DNA from: Alteromonas halophila
GTDB lineage: Bacteria; Pseudomonadota; Gammaproteobacteria; Enterobacterales; Alteromonadaceae
Direction of reading: 5' to 3'
DNA: 64,000 bases
Assembly (NCBI RefSeq): GCF_014651815.1
Contig: NZ_BMXP01000004.1
Coordinates: 144,578 to 208,577, forward strand
Shown here: positions 19,309 to 26,979 of the stretch, piece by piece
Numbering within the stretch: the stretch's first letter is position 1
Layout: each line of letters starts with the position of its first letter
Position numbers and translations under genes: made by a program
Notes under the pieces: model-generated
Seen by the model: only the letters and a program-made list of their open reading frames with translations
What the model was told of the DNA's origin: nothing
Databases searched by the model: none

Positions 19309-19590
19309 TTAGGGTACCGGACCGTCGTGTAAATCCGCCAGGATCTCCTGCATCATTTCTACCGTGACGGGTCGAGCCCGAAGCACCATTAATATTTGCA
19401 GTAACAGGTCGGCGCCCATGATCCCTTTATTGACCTTATTGCGTAGATTGTCCGCACTTTGCTCTACCCCAATTTCAGACAGCCGGGTGCTGAGCGCCTG
19501 GTACTTCACGCCACGGACTGACATTTCCGATTTAACCAGTCGCTGTACCACTTGTCTCCAGCCTTCTTTGGCAACCAAAATAAACCCCAA
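19309..19590 (-). CDS. DUF6471 domain protein, small putative DNA-binding regulator
   Basis: About 93 residues. The body VVQRLVKSEMSVRGVKYQAL, TRLSEIGVEQSADNLRNKVN and MGADLLLQILMVLRA fits DUF6471, a compact helical domain that reads like an XRE-type helix-turn-helix. The start is uncertain: the frame begins with TTG at 19590 without an obvious ribosome-binding site, and a second TTG four codons later is equally possible. It stands alone between the candidate small RNA and the yjf operon, divergent from the latter. It may regulate a neighbour, but nothing in the sequence shows which. Confidence 0.7.
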   Translation of the reverse strand: MGFILVAKEGWRQVVQRLVKSEMSVRGVKYQALSTRLSEIGVEQSADNLRNKVNKGIMGADLLLQILMVLRARPVTVEMMQEILADLHDGPVP

Positions 19591-19647
19591 TTGTGAATTA
19601 TATTTTACATAAACACACTTTTTTACACATTAAGTGCGTATTCGTTA

Positions 19648-19677
19648 TTGACGATTATGGCATGCTCTGACTACACT
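19648..19677 (+). promoter_or_regulatory. Promoter of the yjf-type operon
   Basis: TTGACG, 18 bases, TACACT on the plus strand, about 80 bp before the yjfI-like start codon. It is the best sigma-70 match between the divergent DUF6471 gene and the operon. Confidence 0.45.
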
Positions 19678-19760
19678 GCAAGCAACATTATTGGCGTTGT
19701 TGCGAAATCCCGTTACAGTGGATGCTGGCACTTTCGCTTAACCCGTTAAGGAGACAGAAA

Positions 19761-20150
19761 ATGAGTTGGGATCTACAGAGCATAGAAGCTTTGTTAACTG
19801 AGTATGACGACTTTGTGGTGACCCGCGAGGAAAATTGTCTGCTCATTGCAAATCAGGATGGCATTGATGCCTGGCTTGCGATCAGTGGCGAACAGATCCT
19901 GGTGGAAAGTTTGCTGTTTGCTGCCAGTCAGGTGAGCGATAAAGCCGCACTTGACCACGACATCCTGTCTACGCACATGTTATTTCCCTTAACGACGGTC
20001 GGGATCTCAAATGTGGGTGACGACGAATATTACACCGCTTTTGGTGCTTTAAGTGCACAATCTAAAGCACAGAGTATTGTCATTGAAGTTGAGACCCTGT
20101 TTCAGAATGTTGCATCGTTTCTTGATGCGTACGAAACCTACCTCAAATAA
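19761..20150 (+). CDS. yjfI: DUF2170 (YjfI) family protein
   Basis: A 129-residue soluble protein; the start at ATG 19761 (MSWDLQSIEALL) has AAGGAGACAG upstream, so an earlier in-frame start is not used. The sequence ILVESLLFAASQV, VGISNVGDDEYYTAFGALS and ETLFQNVASFLDAYE matches the DUF2170/YjfI family. Family members are encoded directly before PspA-like YjfJ in enterobacteria, as here. The molecular role is unknown. It is the first gene of an eight-gene plus-strand unit that ends with the rhomboid gene. Confidence 0.8.
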   Translation: MSWDLQSIEALLTEYDDFVVTREENCLLIANQDGIDAWLAISGEQILVESLLFAASQVSDKAALDHDILSTHMLFPLTTVGISNVGDDEYYTAFGALSAQSKAQSIVIEVETLFQNVASFLDAYETYLK

Positions 20151-20173
20151 CGTTACGCTGGAGGAAAAGCGAA

Positions 20174-20854
20174 ATGTCAGTGTGGAAAAAACTTATTACT
20201 GCCGTCAAAGGCGGTGCGACAGAAGCCGCTCAGTCGGTAGCAGACAGTCAGGCGATTCGGATCCTCGAGCAGGAAATCCGCGAGGCCAAAGAAGAGTTGC
20301 GTAAGTCTGATCATGCCCGCACGCAAATTCTGGCCAAGTGCAAACTGTCACAACAGAAGATTGACAGCTTCAACAGCTCGATAGACGAATACGAAGCGCA
20401 TGCCCGCAAAGCCGTTGATTCAGATCGTCAGCTGGCGCTGGACTGTGCACAGAAGGTCTCCGACCTGAAAGAAGAGCGCGAGCAGGAACAAAGCTATCTG
20501 GATCAGTTCCAGCAATCTGAAAAGAAACTGGCTCAGAATATTCAGCAGGCAAAGGCGAATCTGCGTCGTCTGGAGCAGCAGGTCGATATGGTCAAAGCCA
20601 CTGAAAGTGTTCAGAAGGCGCAGGTTGCGGTGTCATCACGGCATACCGGTGCCAATAGCAAAATGAAAACGGCAACCGAGTCGCTAAGCCGCATTCAGGA
20701 TCGCCAGAAAATGCGCGGCGCAGAACTGGAGGCCGCAGAAGAACTGGCGTCCAGCGAGTCCAGCGATGATTTGGAAAAACGCCTGGCCGACGCCGGCATT
20801 AAAGGCGGAAAGTCGTCTGCAGATGACGAACTAAGCCGGATTTTAGGCAAGTAA
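20174..20854 (+). CDS. yjfJ: PspA/IM30 family protein (YjfJ)
   Basis: A 226-residue protein made almost wholly of long coiled-coil helices (residues about 25-190; e.g. AIRILEQEIREAKEELRKSD and NIQQAKANLRRLEQQVDMVK), after a short amphipathic start (MSVWKKLITAVKGGATEAAQ). This is the ESCRT-III-like fold of PspA/IM30 proteins, which bind and remodel the inner membrane during stress. It has a clear ribosome-binding site (GGAGGAAAAGCG). The C-terminus is short and charged (DDELSRILGK). Its partners in the operon suggest a dedicated membrane-maintenance role distinct from the classic psp operon. Confidence 0.88.
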   Translation: MSVWKKLITAVKGGATEAAQSVADSQAIRILEQEIREAKEELRKSDHARTQILAKCKLSQQKIDSFNSSIDEYEAHARKAVDSDRQLALDCAQKVSDLKEEREQEQSYLDQFQQSEKKLAQNIQQAKANLRRLEQQVDMVKATESVQKAQVAVSSRHTGANSKMKTATESLSRIQDRQKMRGAELEAAEELASSESSDDLEKRLADAGIKGGKSSADDELSRILGK

Positions 20855-20861
20855 CACAGTA

Positions 20862-20883
20862 GACAGCCCGCATCAGGGCTGTC
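20862..20883 (+). promoter_or_regulatory. Intercistronic hairpin after yjfJ
   Basis: GACAGCCC-gcatca-GGGCTGTC is a perfect 8-bp stem without a T-run. It may protect or separate mRNA segments rather than terminate, because the downstream genes continue the same operon. Confidence 0.5.
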
Positions 20884-20896
20884 ATGGTTAAGTCAC

Positions 20897-22009
20897 GTGT
20901 TTACCTGGCACCGTCAACCGGTGCCTTTTCAACAACAGGGATCGGCCGCTCTCGTCATGACACCGTGGATAAAAGTTAAAAAAGTCATGCTGCGCTACTT
21001 TTCGGAGTCGCGCTGGTACACCATTCTTGGTGGTACACTTTTTTATGCGCTGAGTAGCTGGATTTTCCTGTTCCTGGCCAATGAAACGGCCCTGACTCAG
21101 CAAATTGACTATCTTTACTGGCTGGCTGTCACAGCCTCGACCGTGGGTTATGGCGATTTATCGCCCGTCACACACGCCGGCAAACTGATTGTTGCCCTGT
21201 ACGTGATCCCCGTTGGCCTGACGCTGTTCGCCATGGTGATTGGCCGTATTGCTGCCTGGGTTTCAGAACAATGGAAAAAAGGAATGCGAGGTATGAGAAG
21301 CTTGCATGTTCAGGATCATATCCTGGTTATCGGCTGGAACGAACACCGTACAATGCTGTTGCTGGACCTGCTCCTTCAGGAGCGGGAATTTGTGCCATCA
21401 AAGCCGGAGATTGTGCTGTGTGTCAAAGCCGACATCGAAAATCCGATGCCCGGCCAGATTGAGTTTGTGCGTGTCGAATCCTTCAATAAAGATGCGGATA
21501 TGGACCGCGCCTGCATCGCTAAGGCCAGCACCATTTTGATGGATAACCCACAGGATGATGTGACCATGACTACGGCGCTGTATACCTCACAGCGCAACCC
21601 TGATGCCCATCAGGTGGCCTACTTCACCGACGACAGCCTGGTTCCCTTACTGCAACAGCACTGCCCTAAAGTGGAGTGCACCCCCAGCGTTGCGGTAGAA
21701 ATGCTGGCCAAGGCCGCGTTTGATCCTGGCTCGAGCATGCTGCATCACGATTTGCTCAGCGTCGATGAAGGACAGGCGCAATTTTCGGTAGGCATTCCCG
21801 CAGACTGTAATGCTGTGGCAGTAGAGAAGCTGTTTGTGAACCTTAAAAAGCGCTACGACGCGATATTTATCGGTTATGCACCGGGTGGGGTCTATAAAAA
21901 CATGGTAGTGAACCCTGACTTATCGACCCAGTTGCAGCCGGGTGACAGAATTTTCTACATCGCCGACGCGCGCATCCCGAATATCGACTGGGTCGCACTG
22001 GGCGTATAA
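20897..22009 (+). CDS. Two-helix potassium channel with cytoplasmic RCK-like region
   Basis: About 370 residues. Two membrane helices (LGGTLFYALSSWIFLFLA and LIVALYVIPVGLTLFAMVIG) flank the pore loop and the selectivity filter TVGYGDLSP (about residue 77), the K+ channel signature. A cytoplasmic domain resembling RCK/TrkA-N follows (HILVIGWNEHRTMLLLDLLL, then VLCVKADIENP). The start is uncertain; GTG 20897 is used, but ATG 20957 or 20987 would shorten it by 20-30 residues without losing a domain. It is inserted between yjfJ and yjfK; E. coli K-12 lacks it in this operon. Confidence 0.82.
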   Translation: MFTWHRQPVPFQQQGSAALVMTPWIKVKKVMLRYFSESRWYTILGGTLFYALSSWIFLFLANETALTQQIDYLYWLAVTASTVGYGDLSPVTHAGKLIVALYVIPVGLTLFAMVIGRIAAWVSEQWKKGMRGMRSLHVQDHILVIGWNEHRTMLLLDLLLQEREFVPSKPEIVLCVKADIENPMPGQIEFVRVESFNKDADMDRACIAKASTILMDNPQDDVTMTTALYTSQRNPDAHQVAYFTDDSLVPLLQQHCPKVECTPSVAVEMLAKAAFDPGSSMLHHDLLSVDEGQAQFSVGIPADCNAVAVEKLFVNLKKRYDAIFIGYAPGGVYKNMVVNPDLSTQLQPGDRIFYIADARIPNIDWVALGV

Positions 22010-22023
22010 GCGAGGAAGAGCCA

Positions 22024-22671
22024 ATGTTCAGTAAACTGTTTGGCAAAAAAGAAACGACGCAGAAACCTGCGTCACCAGAAATCATGGGCCTGTATCTGGG
22101 TGGCTCGTTTGAGCTTGATGATCTTAAGCTTAAGCTGCTCGAACCTGAATTAACCATTGAGGGCGCTGCCCGCTCGCAACTCATACAGGCTGTAGGCCGC
22201 GCCGCGCTCGACAGTGGCGGTACGTTGCTGCGCTTTTATACTGATGACGACGCCTTCCTTCAGGTAGTTTGTGATGGCGGCGAGAGCGAAAATCACATCA
22301 GTGACGTAAAACTCTGGCATTTTTATAACACCCAGACCATTGGCTCTGACTCACAATGGCGGGAAACGCTCGACACCCTGATTTCACAACCCACCTATAC
22401 CCTGGACGGCCACACCTTTACCCGAGTATGGGATGCCGTAGGTGACACCTCCCCGCCCGTCGCGGTCACTGAAAAAACTTTTGAAGAGGACGGTGATGTG
22501 AGTGACACCGACCAATTCATGATGTTATATGAACGTCCGCTAGAAAACGGGCGCACCGAATCTCTGCTGGTAGTGGGAGAAGAAAAAATTGTAGGTAATA
22601 ATGCAGATCGCTGTCTGGTCATCAGTACCGGCTTTGATATTGAACCTGCTGACATAACGATAAACGGATAA
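22024..22671 (+). CDS. yjfK: DUF2491 (YjfK) family protein
   Basis: A 215-residue soluble protein beginning MFSKLFGKKETTQKPASPEI and continuing with GLYLGGSFELDDLKLKLLEP and LIQAVGRAALDSGGTLLRFY, as in the DUF2491/YjfK family. GAGGAAG precedes the ATG. No catalytic motif is evident. Its place between the PspA-like gene and the DUF350 gene is conserved, apart from the channel gene inserted here. Confidence 0.8.
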   Translation: MFSKLFGKKETTQKPASPEIMGLYLGGSFELDDLKLKLLEPELTIEGAARSQLIQAVGRAALDSGGTLLRFYTDDDAFLQVVCDGGESENHISDVKLWHFYNTQTIGSDSQWRETLDTLISQPTYTLDGHTFTRVWDAVGDTSPPVAVTEKTFEEDGDVSDTDQFMMLYERPLENGRTESLLVVGEEKIVGNNADRCLVISTGFDIEPADITING

Positions 22672-22683
22672 TAAGGACTCCTG

Positions 22684-23100
22684 ATGGAAATGATCATGAA
22701 CTCGCTGGCCGGACTCGACAATTTTGCACTGTATTTTGTCGTTTCAATTGTGTTTATTTTCGTGTTCAAGCTGGTGTATGCACTGGTTACCCCGCACGAT
22801 GAGTGGAAACTGGTTAAAGAAGACAAAAATGTCGCCGCTGCAGTCGGCTTTGGTGGTGCACTGATTGGCTTTGCAATTGCACTGTCTGGGGCTGCGTCAA
22901 ACTCCATCGCGCTGATTGATTTTGCCATTTGGGGCATCGTGGCGATCATTGCTCAGTCACTGGCGTTTGCGCTGCTGCGTTTCACCTTTATGCCAAAGAT
23001 TGCGGAGCGCATTAACAACAACGAAGTCTCTGCCGGCGTCATGCTGGCCTGCATGTCGGTCGCAGTCGGACTGCTGAATGCCGCCTGCATGACCTATTAA
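22684..23100 (+). CDS. yjfL: DUF350 (YjfL) membrane protein
   Basis: A 138-residue inner-membrane protein with four helices (FALYFVVSIVFIFVFKLVYALV, AAAVGFGGALIGFAIALSGA, LIDFAIWGIVAIIAQSLAFAL, AGVMLACMSVAVGLLNAACM) and the family's Gly-rich second helix. It is one of the membrane components of the yjf operon. The function of DUF350 is unknown. It is closely spaced (12 bp) after yjfK. Confidence 0.85.
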   Translation: MEMIMNSLAGLDNFALYFVVSIVFIFVFKLVYALVTPHDEWKLVKEDKNVAAAVGFGGALIGFAIALSGAASNSIALIDFAIWGIVAIIAQSLAFALLRFTFMPKIAERINNNEVSAGVMLACMSVAVGLLNAACMTY

Positions 23101-23109
23101 GGAGGCGCT

Positions 23110-23715
23110 ATGACACAGCAAAAACGCAGTAAACACATAAACCTGAGTCAGATGCGCAAAGCCTTTGCGCTCAAACCGCTGGCCGTGGGTGTGGCCGGTG
23201 TATTGTTAAGTGCCTGTACACAGCGCCAGGATGCACAGATTTATACCAACCTTGACGACTGCAAGGACGATTACCCGGATGCGCCGCAACGTTGTGAAGC
23301 GGCTTATCAACGGGCGGTGGACGAAGCGCAGCGCACTGCGCCCCGCTTTGGCACCGAATCAGACTGTGAGTATGAATTCGGTGATAACCGCTGTCAGTAT
23401 GTGCAAACAAACAGTGGCAGTTTCTTCATGCCGTTTATGGCCGGCTACATGGTCAGTCAGTTAATGTCGCCTAACCGTTATTACTCCCAGCCGCTGTACA
23501 CCTCAACCTCGCCCTATTCGTCATTTCGTTCACGCTGGGTAACGGCAGACGGTTATGTGTTTGACGGTAATATCAGAAAGCGCAACTACCGGGTACGGCC
23601 GGACACACTGAAAACGAAACCTACCGTGACCCGTACCATGAGTCGCGGAGGTTTCGGCAGCAGTGTACGGGCCAAATCCAGCTGGGGCAGCTCACGTTCT
23701 GGCTGGGGCGGCTAG
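23110..23715 (+). CDS. yjfM: DUF1190 (YjfM) lipoprotein-like protein
   Basis: A 201-residue protein with a membrane-signal segment and lipobox-like LSAC near residue 36 (AVGVAGVLLSAC), so probably anchored by lipid in the envelope. The mature part has paired Cys motifs (LDDCKDDYPDAPQRCEAAYQ and ESDCEYEFGDNRCQYV) and a Ser/Gly/Arg-rich tail (GGFGSSVRAKSSWGSS), typical of DUF1190/YjfM. It is followed after 3 bp by the glutathionylspermidine-synthase-like gene, its usual neighbour. Confidence 0.82.
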   Translation: MTQQKRSKHINLSQMRKAFALKPLAVGVAGVLLSACTQRQDAQIYTNLDDCKDDYPDAPQRCEAAYQRAVDEAQRTAPRFGTESDCEYEFGDNRCQYVQTNSGSFFMPFMAGYMVSQLMSPNRYYSQPLYTSTSPYSSFRSRWVTADGYVFDGNIRKRNYRVRPDTLKTKPTVTRTMSRGGFGSSVRAKSSWGSSRSGWGG

Positions 23716-23718
23716 ACC

Positions 23719-24885
23719 ATGTTTCGCCTTCCCTGCCAGCCTCGCAACGGCTGGCAGCAATTAGCCACGGAATTTGGCTTTCACTTTCATACCATGTATG
23801 GCGAGCCTTACTGGGATGAGTCTGCCTATTACCAGTTTACGCTAAAGCAAATCGAGCAGGATCTGGAAGATCCCACCGCCGAACTGCACCAGATGTGTCT
23901 GCATGTGCTGGATAAGGTGGTCAGCAGCGAGGCATTAATGCGCCGTTTCTGTATTCCTGAGCCACACTGGGACCTGATCCGTGACAGTTATCTGGCCCGC
24001 GATCTAAGCTTGTATGCACGCCTTGATCTGGTCTATGACGGCAGTGGCCCGGCTAAATTACTGGAAAATAACGCAGATACGCCAACCAGCCTGTATGAAA
24101 CCGGTTTCTGGCAGTGGCTGTGGCTTCAGCAGCAGGTAGATAACGGCACACTGCCACGCCAGTCTGATCAGTTTAACAGTCTGCAGGAAAAGCTGGTTAA
24201 CCGGTTTAAAGACATTGCCGCGCATTATCACATCGATCAGATGCACTTTGCCTGCTGTAAGGATACCGATGAAGACCGTGGCACCGTGCAGTACCTGCAG
24301 GACTGCGCTGCCACCGCCGGACTGACCACCGACTTTGTCTATATCGAGGATATTGGCCTGTCAGACAATGGCTTGTTTACCGACTTGCGCGATGCGCCGA
24401 TAACCGACTGCTTTAAGTTATATCCCTGGGAGTTCATGCTGCGTGAGCCCTTTGCAGAGGCGTTGTCTGGTGCACAGGTTCACTGGCTGGAGCCTTCCTA
24501 TAAGGCCATTTTGTCGAATAAGGCCCTGTTACCGCTGCTATGGCGGGAGTTTAAAGGGCACCCTAACCTGCTCCCCGCCTATTTTGATAATGACACGCCT
24601 GATGAACGCGAGGCCTCAGCCTGGATTAAAAAGCCGGTTTTTTCCCGCGAGGGCGCGAATATTTCACTGATTGAGAACGGCAAAGAATCTGTATTGAGCG
24701 ATGGCCCGTACGGAGAAGAAGGGTTTGTGCTGCAGGGCTACCAGCGACTGCCGCGCTTTGAAGATAACTTTACTCTGATTGGCAGCTGGCTGATTGGTGA
24801 TGAACCGGCCGGTATATCAATCCGGGAAGACAGCAGTCAGATTACGCAGGACCTGTCCCGTTATTTGCCCCATATTATCGTGTAA
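23719..24885 (+). CDS. yjfC: Glutathionylspermidine synthase family protein (YjfC)
   Basis: A 388-residue ATP-grasp enzyme related to the synthetase half of Gsp. It contains YGEPYWDESAYYQFTLKQIE at the N-terminus, ARLDLVYDGSGPAKLLENNA in the substrate region and IKKPVFSREGANISL in the ATP-binding part. It lacks the amidase half of E. coli GspS, as is normal for YjfC. It is expected to ligate a peptide or amine using ATP; the substrate is unknown. It is tightly linked to yjfM. Confidence 0.87.
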   Translation: MFRLPCQPRNGWQQLATEFGFHFHTMYGEPYWDESAYYQFTLKQIEQDLEDPTAELHQMCLHVLDKVVSSEALMRRFCIPEPHWDLIRDSYLARDLSLYARLDLVYDGSGPAKLLENNADTPTSLYETGFWQWLWLQQQVDNGTLPRQSDQFNSLQEKLVNRFKDIAAHYHIDQMHFACCKDTDEDRGTVQYLQDCAATAGLTTDFVYIEDIGLSDNGLFTDLRDAPITDCFKLYPWEFMLREPFAEALSGAQVHWLEPSYKAILSNKALLPLLWREFKGHPNLLPAYFDNDTPDEREASAWIKKPVFSREGANISLIENGKESVLSDGPYGEEGFVLQGYQRLPRFEDNFTLIGSWLIGDEPAGISIREDSSQITQDLSRYLPHIIV

Positions 24886-24905
24886 TACGCCGTAAAGGAC
24901 AGCTT

Positions 24906-25469
24906 ATGAAAGCCATCGCCACTGTGAAGCAACAACTCTCTTTTCTGGGCATTGTTGCCGGCATCCTGCTGGTACTGGAAGTCATAAACCTGTTTACCGG
25001 CAACTACCTGAATCAGTATGGCCTGGTGCCTCGTCACCTGCACGCATTAGGCTTTATGTTTACGGCACCCTGGCTGCACAGCTCCCCCACTCACCTTATC
25101 GCCAACCTGTTACCGCTGGTGCTTTTTATGTGGTTAACTATGCAATGGGGTAATAAGGTTTTTGTGAAGGTGTCGCTCACCGTCATGGTACTCAGTGGTA
25201 TCGGTGTGTGGCTGTTTGCACGCAGCGCGGTGCATATCGGGGCAAGTGGCATGCTGTACGGCTATTTTGGTTTTTTATTGCTGGCCGGGTTTACCTCCGG
25301 GCGCGTGCGCTACCTGCTCATTTCCATCGTCGTGATCGCCCTGTATGGCGGCATGCTGGTGGGCGTGCTGCCTACTCAGCGGTTTATTTCGTTTGAATAT
25401 CATTTGTTTGGCTTTTTAGCCGGGTTGCTGAGCGCCTGGACTTGGGCACGTCGCCGCAATACCGTATAA
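24906..25469 (+). CDS. Rhomboid family intramembrane serine protease
   Basis: A 187-residue membrane protein with about six helices. The rhomboid signatures are present: HLIANLLPLVLF (oxyanion His/Asn region, about 60-71), HIGASGMLYGYFGF with the catalytic Ser in GASG (about 113-126), and the catalytic His in EYHLFGFLAGLL (about 164-175). A ribosome-binding site (AAGGAC) precedes the ATG. It sits 20 bp after yjfC in the same direction, so it may process a membrane substrate related to that operon, which is inference. Confidence 0.88.
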   Translation: MKAIATVKQQLSFLGIVAGILLVLEVINLFTGNYLNQYGLVPRHLHALGFMFTAPWLHSSPTHLIANLLPLVLFMWLTMQWGNKVFVKVSLTVMVLSGIGVWLFARSAVHIGASGMLYGYFGFLLLAGFTSGRVRYLLISIVVIALYGGMLVGVLPTQRFISFEYHLFGFLAGLLSAWTWARRRNTV

Positions 25470-25498
25470 TCCCGGGACAGTTTCACTGAGTAGTAATC

Positions 25499-26197
25499 AT
25501 GGCTAACGCGCACCAGCAAAAACAGAATCAAAGCTTTTTCGGCAACCTTGCCTTTAATATTATTATTCCGGTCGTGATCATGAGTTACGCCAGCGATGAG
25601 GCGTACCTTGGCCCGGCCTGGAGTATTGTCGCTGCACTGATTTTCCCGATTGGCTACGGACTTTGGGACTTAAAAGACTCAGGCAAGGTCAATATGTTCT
25701 CGGTACTTGGGATCATCAGCGTCATTCTGACCGGCGGCATCAGCCTGCTGGAGTTACCTGCCGAATACATCGCTATTAAAGAAGCCGCAATCCCGGCGCT
25801 GATTGGCATCGCTGTTCTGATCACCCAGTACACGGAAAAACCGCTGGTTAAAGTGCTGGTGCTAAACGAGCAGCTGATTAACTGGCCGCGCCTGAATCAG
25901 GTGCTGGATGAGCAAAACAAGCAGCAGGAATTCAGTAAGAAAGTGGCTTTCAGTTCCTACATCGTAGCCAGTTCGTTTTTTCTTTCTGCCGTGCTTAATT
26001 ATGTACTGGCTAAGGTGATCCTGGTCAGTGAACCCGGCACTACCGCTTACACCGAAGAGCTGGGTAGAATGACAGCACTGAGTTATCCGGTCATTGTAAT
26101 TCCGAGCATGATCCTGCTCATGACCGCCCTGTTTTACCTGTTCAGACAGATCAAGCAACTCACCGGCGAAGATCTGGAGTCCTTTATTAATCAGTAG
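25499..26197 (+). CDS. VC0807-type multi-pass membrane protein
   Basis: A 232-residue protein with about six hydrophobic helices (NLAFNIIIPVVIMSYAS, PAWSIVAALIFPIGYGLWDL, FSVLGIISVILTGGISLLEL, and two near the C-terminus). It fits a family named after Vibrio cholerae VC0807, whose function is not established. It lies 29 bp downstream of the rhomboid gene and may end the same transcript. No terminator with a T-run follows; a weak CTTTC/GAAAG hairpin is near 26236-26250. Confidence 0.7.
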   Translation: MANAHQQKQNQSFFGNLAFNIIIPVVIMSYASDEAYLGPAWSIVAALIFPIGYGLWDLKDSGKVNMFSVLGIISVILTGGISLLELPAEYIAIKEAAIPALIGIAVLITQYTEKPLVKVLVLNEQLINWPRLNQVLDEQNKQQEFSKKVAFSSYIVASSFFLSAVLNYVLAKVILVSEPGTTAYTEELGRMTALSYPVIVIPSMILLMTALFYLFRQIKQLTGEDLESFINQ

Positions 26198-26304
26198 GTC
26201 CTATTCGACCCTGACTGATAGAAAAGGCCTAAAGTCTTTCATAATGAAAGGCATGCTCACAACGCGGTGAGCTGCAGACCGGGGTGTTCGTATACAGGAT
26301 TGAT

Positions 26305-26979
26305 ATGCTCAAAATTGCGCACTTATCCAAACACTTTCCCGGCACCGCTGCGCCACAGCTAGATGGGCTGTCACTGACGGTTCCCGCCGGGCAGTCTGTC
26401 AGTATTCAGGGCGCTTCAGGCTGCGGAAAGTCGACGCTGCTGTCACTGATTGCCGGGTTTGAATTGCCCGACAGCGGCGACATCACCTTTAATGACACCT
26501 CCCTGATTTTTACCCACACCCGCGATGCCGACGCCTTCAGACGGCAGCAACTTGGCGTGGTGTTCCAAAGCTTTAACCTGCTTGACTGCCTGTCTGTGTG
26601 GGACAACATTGCCTTTCCGGCCCGTCTCAAAGGTAACCCTGATGACACCTACCAGCGTGACATCATGCACCAGCTTGATATTGCACATTTAGAAACTGCC
26701 ATGATCGGCTCACTGTCCGGCGGAGAGCAGCAGCGGGTCGCTATTGCCAGAGCGCTGGCACACCGCCCAGCCCTTCTTCTGGCCGATGAGCCGACCGGTA
26801 ACCTGGATGAGGCAACCAGTGAACGGGTCACGACCGCATTAATTGATACCTGCCGTCACACCGGCACCACGCTGATGCTGGTCACCCACGCCAGTGAAGT
26901 TGCCGACTGCACCGACGTCAGCTACCGGCTGCATAATGGCCAGCTTCAGTCTAACCAGTCTGCGGTGCCAGCGTCCTGA
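26305..26979 (+). CDS. ABC transporter ATP-binding protein, AttE-like
   Basis: A 224-residue ATPase of the LolD/MacB class. Walker A is GASGCGKST (about 39-47), the Q-loop lies in [20 protein letters not shown], the signature is [15 protein letters not shown], and Walker B is [13 protein letters not shown]. The start is ATG 26305 (AGGA upstream) rather than an upstream in-frame one. Its stop overlaps the permease start by one base (TGATG). The three-gene set matches the AttEFGH type of mechanotransmission or lipoprotein-handling ABC systems. Confidence 0.9.
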   Translation: MLKIAHLSKHFPGTAAPQLDGLSLTVPAGQSVSIQGASGCGKSTLLSLIAGFELPDSGDITFNDTSLIFTHTRDADAFRRQQLGVVFQSFNLLDCLSVWDNIAFPARLKGNPDDTYQRDIMHQLDIAHLETAMIGSLSGGEQQRVAIARALAHRPALLLADEPTGNLDEATSERVTTALIDTCRHTGTTLMLVTHASEVADCTDVSYRLHNGQLQSNQSAVPAS

